Assembly: GCA_041916775.1 (NCBI GenBank)
Contig: JAYRYZ010000012.1
Span: 1-64,000 of the forward strand
Reading direction: 5' to 3'
From: UBA2357 sp041916775
GTDB taxonomy: Bacteria; Pseudomonadota; Gammaproteobacteria; Burkholderiales; Rhodocyclaceae
DNA: 64,000 nt
The position numbers and the translations under genes were made by a program. Under the pieces are notes generated by a model, which saw only the letters and a program-made list of their open reading frames with translations, searched no databases and was not told where the DNA came from. Shown here piece by piece: positions 50,902 to 58,018 of the stretch (position 1 is its first letter; every line of letters starts with the position of its first letter).

Positions 50902-52470
50902 TCAGCGGACCAGGTCGAAGTTGTAGTCGGTGGTGCCCATGCCGATCGTCTCCTTGTCGAGTTGCTCGAGGACGGCGTTGGTGAGCTGGGTGACCACGGA
51001 CATCATCCCTTCGTAACCCATCGTGGTGGCACGATGCTGGTGGTGACGGTCGAAGATCGGGAAGCCGATACGGATCAGCGGCACTTCGAACTCTTCACCC
51101 TTGTGGCGGGTGTCGCGCTGGATGTACTTGCCGTAGCTGTTGCCGATCAGGAAGTCAGGCTTGTCCGTGAAGCACAGGCTGCGCATGTGCCACAGGTCGT
51201 TGCCGACATAGACCTTGCCCAGGGTGCCGAACGGGCTGGAGGCGAGCAGCTTCTCGACCGCCTTGCCCCAGCGCTTGTTGGCGTTGTGGGAGAGGATGTG
51301 GGTTGGTTCGGCGCCCACTTCCAACAGGATCTTGACCATGCCCATGACGAAGTCGGGGTCGCCGTAGAGGGCGAACTTCTTGCCATGCAGCCAGGCGTGG
51401 CTGTCGGAGATCAGGTCCATGCAGCGACCGCGTTCCAGTTCCAGCGAGGCCGGGATCGGCTGACCGGTGACTTCGGAGACCTTCATCAGGAATTCGTCGG
51501 TCCAGTCCACACCCATCGGGATGTTGAGCTTCGGAATGTCGTGCTTCCAGGTGTTCTCGACGAACTTCTTGGTCTTCTCCAACTGGGCCGGCTGGATCAG
51601 CAGCGTGGTGATGGCGTTCGGTGCGTCCTTGACTTCGTCCATCGTGGTGCCGCCGGAGTACATGCGGAATTCACCGTCGGCCGGGGTGTCGAACACGTCG
51701 GTGGGGTCGGACAACATGGTGTAGCCGACGCCCATCTCGGTCAGCATGCGCTTGATGACACGATAGTTGCCGAGGTAGGTCTCGAAGCCGGGAACGATGT
51801 TGACCTTCTTGTTCGAGCCGACAACCTTGCCTTCCATGCTGTTCAGCGTGAAGTAGCGCAGGATGCCTTCTTCCATGTTGTCCCAGCCGGTGGTGTGCGA
51901 ACCGACGAAGGACGGGGTGTGGGCGAAGGGCACCGGGTACTCTTGCGGAATGTGACCTGCCTTCTTGGCGTTGTTGATGAAGGCGTTCAGGTCGTCACCG
52001 ATGACTTCTGCCATGCAGGTGGTGGACACGGCGATCATGTCCGGCTTGTAGATCGCCTTGGCATTTTCCAGACCGTCGAACATGTTCTTCTGGCCGCCGA
52101 ACACCGCTGCATCCTCCGTCATCGAGTCGGACACGCAGGAACACGGTTCCTTGAAGTGACGGTTGAAGTAGGTGCGGAAGTAGGCCACGCAGCCTTGCGA
52201 ACCATGCACGTAGGGCAGCGTCTTGTGGAAGCCCGAGGCGCACAGCACGGCGCCGAGCGGCTGGCAGGCCTTGGCGGGGTCGACCGTCAGGGCTTCGCGC
52301 TTGAAGTTGAGGTCCTGGTATTCCTGGGTGGTGGTCCACATGAAGGTCTCCCAGACCTTCTCCGGGCCGTGGCCCTCTTCGAACTGGACACGTTTCTCGG
52401 CCAGGTTCTTCTTGTAGTCGTCGTCACGGAACAGCGGGTAGCAGGGCTTGATGTTCTCTGCGGTTTGCAT
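50902..52470 (-). CDS. nifK: NifK, nitrogenase MoFe protein beta subunit
   Basis: A 522-aa subunit. The P-cluster Cys are at 69, 94 and 152 (one less than the Azotobacter numbering), in AKACQPLGAV, HGSQGCVAYF and STTCMAEVIGDD. The start at 52470 has GGAG six bases upstream; an in-frame ATG at 52482 is less likely. It follows nifD by 82 bases. Confidence 0.97.
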   Translation of the reverse strand: MQTAENIKPCYPLFRDDDYKKNLAEKRVQFEEGHGPEKVWETFMWTTTQEYQDLNFKREALTVDPAKACQPLGAVLCASGFHKTLPYVHGSQGCVAYFRTYFNRHFKEPCSCVSDSMTEDAAVFGGQKNMFDGLENAKAIYKPDMIAVSTTCMAEVIGDDLNAFINNAKKAGHIPQEYPVPFAHTPSFVGSHTTGWDNMEEGILRYFTLNSMEGKVVGSNKKVNIVPGFETYLGNYRVIKRMLTEMGVGYTMLSDPTDVFDTPADGEFRMYSGGTTMDEVKDAPNAITTLLIQPAQLEKTKKFVENTWKHDIPKLNIPMGVDWTDEFLMKVSEVTGQPIPASLELERGRCMDLISDSHAWLHGKKFALYGDPDFVMGMVKILLEVGAEPTHILSHNANKRWGKAVEKLLASSPFGTLGKVYVGNDLWHMRSLCFTDKPDFLIGNSYGKYIQRDTRHKGEEFEVPLIRIGFPIFDRHHQHRATTMGYEGMMSVVTQLTNAVLEQLDKETIGMGTTDYNFDLVR

Positions 52471-52552
52471 TGCGTTCTCCATGCCCGCGCCGCTCATCTG
52501 CGCGCGCGGGCTCAAAGCTTGAATGGTCGGGTCCGGGTCAGGCGGTCGCGGA

Positions 52553-54028
52553 TCACGCAGCCTTCTGCACCACTTCCTCTTCAACGACCTTCTTCCACGG
52601 CGGGGTCAGGTTCTTGAAGGTCGGGTTCGACAGGGCGATGTCCATGTCGCGGGCGAAGATCGCGAAGCCGTCGTAACCGTGGTACGGACCCGAGTAGTCC
52701 CAGGAGTGCATCTGGCGCAGCGGAATGCCCATCTTCTGGAAGATGTACTTTTCCTTGATGCCGGAGCCGACCATGTCGGGCTTGAGGCGCTTGACGAACT
52801 CTTCCAACTCGAAACCGGTGACGTCGTCGTAGAGCAGGGTGGCGTCGCCCATTTCCTTGATCGTGCGGTCGTAGTCGTCGTTGTGGGCGAATTCGTAGCC
52901 GGTGCCGATGACTTCCATGCCGAGATCTTCGTAAGCGCCGATGACGTGACGCGGGCGCAGGCCGCCGACGTAGAGCATGACCTTCTTGCCTTGCAGCCGC
53001 GGCTTGTACTTGGCGATGATGGCGTCCATCATCGGCTGATAGCGCGCGATCATGGCTTCGGTCTTTTCCTTGACGGTGTCGTCGAAGAACGCGGCGATCT
53101 TGCGGCAGGATTCGATGATCTTGGTCGGGCCGAAGAAGTTGTATTCCAGGTAGGGAATACCGTACTTCTCTTCCATGTGACGCGAGATGTAGTTCATCGA
53201 ACGGTAGCAGTGCAGCAGGTTCAGCTTGACCTTGGGTGTGTTCATCATTTCGGCGATGGTGCCGTCGCCGGACCACTGGGCAACCACGCGCAGGCCCATT
53301 TCCTCGAGGAGGATACGGGTGGCCCAGGCATCGCCACCGATGTTGTAGTCGCCGATGATGGCCACGTCGTAGGGGGTGGATTCGAATTGCTGGCCGTCGC
53401 GCTTGTCGAGCACCCAGTCGCGGATCGCGTCGTTTGCGATGTGGTGGCCGAGCGACTGCGACACGCCGCGGAAGCCTTCGCAGCGCACCGGCACGATCGG
53501 TTTGCCGATGGCCGCGGTGCCCTTCTTGGAGACGGATTCGATGTCATCGCCGATGAGGCCGATCGGGCACTCGGATTGAACCGAGATCCCCTTGTGCAGC
53601 GGGAAGAGCTGCTCGACTTCCTCGATCAACTTGGCGAGCTTCTTGTCGCCGCCGAAGACGATGTCCTTTTCCTGGAAGTCCGAGGTGAAGTTCATCGTGC
53701 CGAAGGTGTCGACACCCGTGGTGCCGACGTAGTAATTGCGACGACCGGCGCGGGAGTACTGGCCGCAGCCGACCGGGCCGTGGGAAATATGGATCATGTC
53801 CTTGATCGGACCCCACACCACGCCCTTGGAGCCGGCGTAGGCACAGCCGCGGATGGTCATTACGCCGGGGAGCGACTTGCGGTTGGAGGTGATGCACTTC
53901 TTGGATTGCTCAACGGTTACGTCGTTGGCGGCCAGGTGCTTGGTACGATCCTTCCTGGCCTTGTCCGGGTATACCTCGAGGACCTCGGCGATGAGGGCTT
54001 CGGTTTCTTCGCGAGACAGCGTCGTCAT
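52553..54028 (-). CDS. nifD: NifD, nitrogenase MoFe protein alpha subunit
   Basis: A 491-aa subunit. P-cluster ligands are Cys62, Cys88 and Cys154. FeMo-co ligands are Cys274 and His441, and the functional residues Gln191 and His195 are in place. This marks a molybdenum nitrogenase with all key residues intact. AGGAGG precedes the ATG. Confidence 0.98.
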   Translation of the reverse strand: MTTLSREETEALIAEVLEVYPDKARKDRTKHLAANDVTVEQSKKCITSNRKSLPGVMTIRGCAYAGSKGVVWGPIKDMIHISHGPVGCGQYSRAGRRNYYVGTTGVDTFGTMNFTSDFQEKDIVFGGDKKLAKLIEEVEQLFPLHKGISVQSECPIGLIGDDIESVSKKGTAAIGKPIVPVRCEGFRGVSQSLGHHIANDAIRDWVLDKRDGQQFESTPYDVAIIGDYNIGGDAWATRILLEEMGLRVVAQWSGDGTIAEMMNTPKVKLNLLHCYRSMNYISRHMEEKYGIPYLEYNFFGPTKIIESCRKIAAFFDDTVKEKTEAMIARYQPMMDAIIAKYKPRLQGKKVMLYVGGLRPRHVIGAYEDLGMEVIGTGYEFAHNDDYDRTIKEMGDATLLYDDVTGFELEEFVKRLKPDMVGSGIKEKYIFQKMGIPLRQMHSWDYSGPYHGYDGFAIFARDMDIALSNPTFKNLTPPWKKVVEEEVVQKAA

Positions 54029-54039
54029 GTTTTCCTCCT

Positions 54040-54068
54040 GACATCGCCACCAATCCGTGGCCGATGTC
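54040..54068 (-). other. Hairpin 1 between nifH and nifD
   Basis: Bases 54040-54050 pair with 54057-54068 (11 pairs, one bulged C, 6-base loop). It lies just upstream of the nifD ribosome site. Such hairpins commonly protect nifH mRNA and give NifH excess over NifDK. Confidence 0.65.
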
Positions 54069-54092
54069 CTGGTTGAAAGTGGCCCTTCTCCT

Positions 54093-54120
54093 TCCCCTCG
54101 TCCGCGCTCGGCAGAGGGGA
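54093..54120 (-). other. Hairpin 2 between nifH and nifD
   Basis: TCCCCTC (54093-54099) pairs with GAGGGGA (54114-54120) around a 14-base loop. This is a second stem in the same 129-base gap. Confidence 0.5.
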
Positions 54121-54157
54121 GCGCATCCGCGCAGGAGAGGGTTTCGTCGTGCGTTAC

Positions 54158-55054
54158 TCAGGCAGCGGCAGCGTCGGCGGCCAGTTCGGCGGCGGTCTTG
54201 CCGACGATGCTCTCGTCTTCCGCTTCCATGATGCCGAACTCCATCAGCAGGTCTTCCAGCTCTTCCATCTCGATCGGGGTCGGGATGACGAGGTTGGTGT
54301 TGTTCAGAACCTTCATGGCCAGCTGACGGTACTCGTCGGCCTGCTTGTGCTTCGGATCGTATTCAATGACGGTCATGCGGCGGATTTCAGCGTGCTGAAC
54401 AGCGTTGTCGCGCGGCACGAAGTGGATCATGGTGGTGCCGAGGCGCGCGGCCAGGGCCATGATCAGTTCGTCTTCGCGGTCGGTGTTGCGGCTGTTGCAG
54501 ATGAGGCCGGCCAGACGGACACCGCCGGAGTTCGCGTACTTCACGATACCCTTGGAGATGTTGTTGGCGGCGTACATGGCCATCATTTCGCCAGAGCAGA
54601 CGATGTAGATTTCCTGGGCCTTGTTTTCGCGGATCGGCATGGCGAAGCCGCCGCAGACCACGTCACCGAGCACGTCGTAGAACACGAAGTCGAGGTCTTC
54701 GTCGTAGGCGCCTTCCTCTTCAAGGAAGTTGATCGCAGTGATCACGCCACGGCCAGCGCAGCCGACGCCGGGTTCCGGGCCACCGGATTCGACGCACTTG
54801 ACGCCGCCGTAGCCGACCGACAGGACGTCTTCGAGTTCGAGATCCTCCACCGAGCCGGCTTCAGCGGCCAGGTGCATCACGGTGGTCTGAGCCTTGCTGT
54901 GCAGGATCAGGCGGGTGGAGTCCGCCTTCGGGTCGCAGCCGACGATCATCACCTTCTTGCCAGCTTCCGCGAGTGCGGCAACCAGGTTCTGGGTGGTGGT
55001 GGACTTGCCGATTCCGCCCTTGCCGTAGATGGCACATTGACGCAGTTTTGCCAT
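54158..55054 (-). CDS. nifH: NifH, nitrogenase Fe protein
   Basis: A 298-aa ATPase. The P-loop is GKGGIGKS (11-18), the 4Fe-4S ligands are Cys99 and Cys134, and Arg102 in GCAGRGV is the site modified by DraT in species that have it. The divergent draT supports this control. AAGGAGG precedes the ATG. It heads the operon nifH-nifD-nifK-nifT-fdx-nifY-like-orf-LRV-orf. Confidence 0.98.
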   Translation of the reverse strand: MAKLRQCAIYGKGGIGKSTTTQNLVAALAEAGKKVMIVGCDPKADSTRLILHSKAQTTVMHLAAEAGSVEDLELEDVLSVGYGGVKCVESGGPEPGVGCAGRGVITAINFLEEEGAYDEDLDFVFYDVLGDVVCGGFAMPIRENKAQEIYIVCSGEMMAMYAANNISKGIVKYANSGGVRLAGLICNSRNTDREDELIMALAARLGTTMIHFVPRDNAVQHAEIRRMTVIEYDPKHKQADEYRQLAMKVLNNTNLVIPTPIEMEELEDLLMEFGIMEAEDESIVGKTAAELAADAAAA

Positions 55055-55068
55055 GGTGTAACCTCCTT

Positions 55069-55083
55069 AGTCTGTCAGTCGAT
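55069..55083. repeat. 15-bp inverted repeat arm downstream of nifH promoter (partner 55138-55152)
   Basis: AGTCTGTCAGTCGAT here is the exact reverse complement of ATCGACTGACAGACT at 55138-55152. The arms flank the sigma-54 element of nifH. This arm lies in the transcribed leader just before the ribosome site. Confidence 0.85.
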
Positions 55084-55120
55084 TTTGCGAAGTGATTGGT
55101 GAGTGTCGCCGCTACCTAAT

Positions 55121-55136
55121 TGCAGATTGCGTGCCA
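55121..55136 (-). promoter_or_regulatory. Sigma-54 promoter of nifHDK
   Basis: On the minus strand the element is TGGCACGCAATCTGCA, with a full TGGCACG block and ten-base GG-GC spacing, 67 bases before the nifH ATG. Confidence 0.88.
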
Positions 55137-55137
55137 G

Positions 55138-55152
55138 ATCGACTGACAGACT
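55138..55152. repeat. 15-bp inverted repeat arm upstream of nifH promoter (partner 55069-55083)
   Basis: ATCGACTGACAGACT begins one base upstream of the -24 end of the nifH sigma-54 element. It lies outside the expected transcript, so the pair acts, if at all, as DNA rather than as an RNA hairpin. Confidence 0.85.
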
Positions 55153-55234
55153 TCAAGGCCTTGTTTCAGATATGAAAAATGACGTCGCTTCGCTCCCCGG
55201 CGCCCGGTGGATTCGCGACAATGACCCTGAGGCA

Positions 55235-55250
55235 TGTAGGGGTGGCGACA
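55235..55250. promoter_or_regulatory. NifA upstream activator site of nifH
   Basis: TGT-AGGGGTGGCG-ACA lies about 100 bp upstream of the nifH sigma-54 element and just before draT. It lacks the central T of the best consensus, so it may be a weaker site. Confidence 0.7.
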
Positions 55251-55270
55251 ATCCCGCGGCAGCCGAAGGC

Positions 55271-56077
55271 ATGGCCAGCCTGCCGCGCGAGGCCCGTCTA
55301 CCGATCAACCGCTGCAACCTGCCTGCGGTGGTACTGGGCAGCCTGACGTTTCAGCGTCACCCTACGGCCCTGGTGCTGGATGGCGTGGCGGAACTGCATC
55401 GCGACCTTTTCCGCCGTCTTCGCGATGCGTCGCACGGTGCGCAGGCGGACACCTTCCGCGATTACATGACCGTGCATTTCCGCCTCGAGCGGCCTGAGGA
55501 GCAGGGTGCGGGGCGCGGTCGCAAGGCCCGCGAGAAGGCCAACTATGTGCGCATGATCCGCGGCTGGAGCTTCGATGCCGATAGCCGCGAAGGCGCGGTG
55601 CTGAAGGGGTGGGTGGAGTCGCGCTTCGGGTTGGCGCCGCGCTGGCATGGACAAGCCTTGCGCAACCCCTCCGACGAGGCTTGGCTGCGCTATCAGGAGA
55701 TGCGCGCGCGCGGGGTGTATGGCACCAATGCGGTCGAGGCGCAACTCGACCTCGTGTATACCTTCTGCCAATTCGAGCTTGCGCGGCGGCATCCCGGCAT
55801 GCGTCACGTCACCCTGTATCGCGGCATCAACCGCCTCGGCGATCATGAAGTGCTGGCGCACGGCGCGGATGGGCGCCACACCATCCTCCTCAACAACCTC
55901 AGCTCCTTCACCTGCAGCCGCGAGCGTGCCTGCGAGTTCGGCGACTACATCCTCGAGGTGGAGGTGCCGCTGGCCAAGATCTTCTTCCACTGCGGCCTGA
56001 TGCCAGGGGTGTTGCAGGGCGAGGATGAGTTTCTGGTGATCGGCGGTGTCGTGGATGTGTCTCTATCCACCCTGTAG
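55271..56077 (+). CDS. draT: DraT, NAD-dinitrogenase-reductase ADP-ribosyltransferase
   Basis: A 268-aa enzyme that ADP-ribosylates an Arg of NifH to switch nitrogenase off. It has the arginine-ADP-ribosyltransferase R-S-E layout: HVTLYRGINRL, NNLSSFTCSRERACEFGD and QGEDEFLVIGG (E-x-E). The start at 55271 (MASLPREARLPINRCNLPAV) is preferred; an ATG at 55169 would place the nifH NifA site inside the gene. DraG, which reverses the modification, is not encoded here. The stop lies within the NifA site of the next operon. Confidence 0.93.
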   Translation: MASLPREARLPINRCNLPAVVLGSLTFQRHPTALVLDGVAELHRDLFRRLRDASHGAQADTFRDYMTVHFRLERPEEQGAGRGRKAREKANYVRMIRGWSFDADSREGAVLKGWVESRFGLAPRWHGQALRNPSDEAWLRYQEMRARGVYGTNAVEAQLDLVYTFCQFELARRHPGMRHVTLYRGINRLGDHEVLAHGADGRHTILLNNLSSFTCSRERACEFGDYILEVEVPLAKIFFHCGLMPGVLQGEDEFLVIGGVVDVSLSTL

Positions 56078-56088
56078 CAAAGTCGACA
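56073..56088. promoter_or_regulatory. NifA upstream activator site of the SIR2-like operon
   Basis: TGT-AGCAAAGTCG-ACA begins in the last codons of draT. In the opposite direction the interior has the consensus central T. It lies 52 bp before a sigma-54 element. Confidence 0.72.
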
Positions 56089-56139
56089 TTCGGGGCGGGT
56101 GCGGTAATCAAGGCACTGTTTACAAATTGAAAGTTGTTC

Positions 56140-56155
56140 GGGCTTGGATTTTGCT
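56140..56155 (+). promoter_or_regulatory. Sigma-54 promoter of the SIR2-like operon
   Basis: GGGCTTGGATTTTGCT has GG and GC ten bases apart and a strong TTTTGCT -12 block; the -24 block is GGGC rather than TGGC. It lies 36 bases before the SIR2-like ATG. Confidence 0.65.
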
Positions 56156-56190
56156 GCGGTCTGCGCAAACCCACTCTCGCGAGCCCGACC

Positions 56191-57030
56191 ATGACGCCCG
56201 AACTTCGCCAGACCCTGCTCGCCGGCCTTGCCGACGGCAGCATCGTTCCCTATATCGGCCCTGGTGCCCTGGCCGATGTCCGCAACGCCGCGACCGGTGA
56301 GCCCATTCCGGCCGACAGCGACTCGCTGATCATCGCAATGAACGGCGGCAAGCCGATGGCGCCGAAGCTGATGTACGAGTTCCCGCGTGCGGCGATGAAC
56401 GTCGAACTCAAGCGTGGCCGTAGCGCCGTCACCAAGTTCCTGACCCGCACCTACGGTGAGACGGCATGGACCCGCGGGGCAGTACATGACTGGCTCCGCA
56501 GCCTGCGCCCCCACTATGTGATCGACATCAACCGCGACACCCAGTTGCAGGATTCGTATGCCGATACGCCACACACACTCGTCGTCGGCATCGCGCGTAT
56601 CGCCGGCACCGCGTTTCGCTACAAGCTCTACCACTGGGACGGTGCCGCCTATGCGCCCTGTGAGAGCATCGATGCCACGCAGCCGATCCTGTTCAAGCCG
56701 ATGGGCACACCGCGTCCGGAGGCCGTCTATATCGCGTCGGATGCCGATTACGTCGATTTCATCACCGAGTTGATGGGCGGGTTCTCGATCCCCCCCGAGG
56801 TGAAGGCCTTGCGCAAGGGGCGTCGTTACCTGCTGATGGGCATGCGCCTCAACCGCGACACCGAGCGTATGGTCATGGCCGACATCATCTATTCGTCTGC
56901 TTCCGAACCTGCCGGCTGGATCTTCATCGCCGAGCCTACGGACAAGGAAAGGCGCTACTGCAAGAAGATCGGGCTCGAGATCCTCGATGGCGACATCTTC
57001 GAGTTCATCGGCGCCACCGAGACCGCCTGA
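56191..57030 (+). CDS. SIR2-like protein in the inferred NifA regulon
   Basis: A 279-aa protein with a SIR2-type NAD-binding pattern. VPYIGPGALADV occupies the place of the usual G-A-G loop, followed by HYVIDINRDTQLQDSY. A later ILFKPMGTPRPEAVYIASDADYVDFITEL mirrors the substrate-side and Rossmann end of SIR2-like proteins. The zinc-binding CXXC pairs of classical sirtuins are absent. NADase or deacylase activity is possible but unproven. It follows draT, an NAD-using enzyme, and is preceded by NifA and sigma-54 sites, so it is probably made under nitrogen-fixing conditions. The ATG at 56191 is used because a TTG at 56134 lies upstream of the promoter. Confidence 0.75.
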   Translation: MTPELRQTLLAGLADGSIVPYIGPGALADVRNAATGEPIPADSDSLIIAMNGGKPMAPKLMYEFPRAAMNVELKRGRSAVTKFLTRTYGETAWTRGAVHDWLRSLRPHYVIDINRDTQLQDSYADTPHTLVVGIARIAGTAFRYKLYHWDGAAYAPCESIDATQPILFKPMGTPRPEAVYIASDADYVDFITELMGGFSIPPEVKALRKGRRYLLMGMRLNRDTERMVMADIIYSSASEPAGWIFIAEPTDKERRYCKKIGLEILDGDIFEFIGATETA

Positions 57031-57100
57031 ACCGGCGCAAGTGCAATCCCAATACCGATTCCCCGCACCGAACTCAAACCTGCTGAAGGAAACCCTCGCC

Positions 57101-57658
57101 ATGTTGCTCGACCGCTACGAATACCTCTTCTTCAACTCCAACTTCAGGGAGGCGGCAGACACCGCCGGCTGGGAAGCCTATCGCGGCGAACTCGTCCTCG
57201 TCGAAGGCGAGATCACCGATGCGCAAGGCCGCCGCAAGCCGCCTGTGGCGCTGATGAAACAGGCAGCTGTGCTTGCCTGCGGCGACGAGCTCAAGCTCCT
57301 GACCGGCTCGATCGACGAGCTGCAGTACTTCCCGGTCCTGCTCGACAAATATGGCGCCGACATCAATGCGGATACCTTCGTCGTCCTTTTCACCGTCAAC
57401 ATCGACAAGGGCTTCACGATTCCGCTGCACGGTGCCTCGGTCGTGTTCATTCCGCTCGTGCAAGGAATGGCGTGGAACGAGCTGATCGACATCGTTGCGC
57501 TCGAGAAGAGTGATTTCAAGGGCCAGGGCGCCGCGCAGAAGGTGGTGACGGTTTACGAGGCCCTCAAGTCGCACAAGTTCAAGCTGCCGGAAAGCACACT
57601 GGACGTCGAGCTTGCGCGCACCAACAGCGCCAAGCGCGAGACGCACGGGGCCATCTGA
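57101..57658 (+). CDS. Protein of unknown function paired with the SIR2-like gene
   Basis: A 185-aa protein. The core ELKLLTGSIDELQYFPVLLDKYGADINADTFVVLFTVNIDKGFTIPLHG looks alpha/beta, with no membrane segment or metal motif. It starts 70 bases after the SIR2-like stop, is co-directional, and ends before a strong bidirectional terminator. The two therefore look like a NifA-driven pair. I do not recognise a family. Confidence 0.7.
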   Translation: MLLDRYEYLFFNSNFREAADTAGWEAYRGELVLVEGEITDAQGRRKPPVALMKQAAVLACGDELKLLTGSIDELQYFPVLLDKYGADINADTFVVLFTVNIDKGFTIPLHGASVVFIPLVQGMAWNELIDIVALEKSDFKGQGAAQKVVTVYEALKSHKFKLPESTLDVELARTNSAKRETHGAI

Positions 57659-57721
57659 GGGGGCTGCCGCGGCATGGGCGTGTCCGCGAGGTGACGTGGC
57701 TCGCCCTTTCATGTTATGGTT

Positions 57722-57749
57722 AAAAACATATTTTTAGAAATATGTTTTT
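57722..57749. terminator. Bidirectional rho-independent terminator
   Basis: AAAAACATATTT (57722-57733) and AAATATGTTTTT (57738-57749) form a perfect 12-bp stem with a TTAG loop. The T-run follows on the plus strand and an A-run precedes it. It ends the SIR2-like operon and stands out in GC-rich DNA. Confidence 0.75.
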
Positions 57750-57870
57750 TGGCCCCTGCAAACACCTTGATGGCCGGCCGACTGCTTTGCTGGACAGGCC
57801 ATGGTCCAGATACGCCCTGTACCTTGTGCGCCCGATGGCGTCCGGTGCCGGGCCGCTCAGGCACTTGCCG

Positions 57871-57897
57871 TGCCGTTTCTGCCGTTTCTGCCGTCTC
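57871..57897 (+). repeat. Three tandem 9-bp repeats
   Basis: TGCCGTTTC is present twice in tandem, followed by TGCCGTCTC, about 120 bases before the BCCT gene. Possible binding array or slippage tract. Confidence 0.6.
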
Positions 57898-58018
57898 GGC
57901 AGATACTGTTCCAACGCGGGTCTCCGATGCAACCCATGCCATGACCAATGGCCACGGTGGGCATTGATCAGGCGTCGTTCCCGATCAGGTGTGTTTGCGA
58001 ACAGAAGAGGAGAGATCC

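Larger units (their letters stand above)
57659..58018. other. Intergenic region before BCCT transporter
   Basis: There is no gene in these 360 bases. They hold the strong terminator at 57722-57749, three tandem 9-bp units at 57871-57897 and the BCCT ribosome site (GAGGAGAG). A short frame at 57716-57967 has no protein-like features. Confidence 0.65.

Noticed and set aside
56134..56190. TTG start giving a 19-residue longer SIR2-like protein.
   Set aside because: It lies upstream of, and runs through, the sigma-54 element, and the extra residues do not look protein-like.
57716..57967. 83-codon frame before the BCCT gene.
   Set aside because: It runs through the strong terminator and a short tandem repeat and encodes low-complexity sequence.
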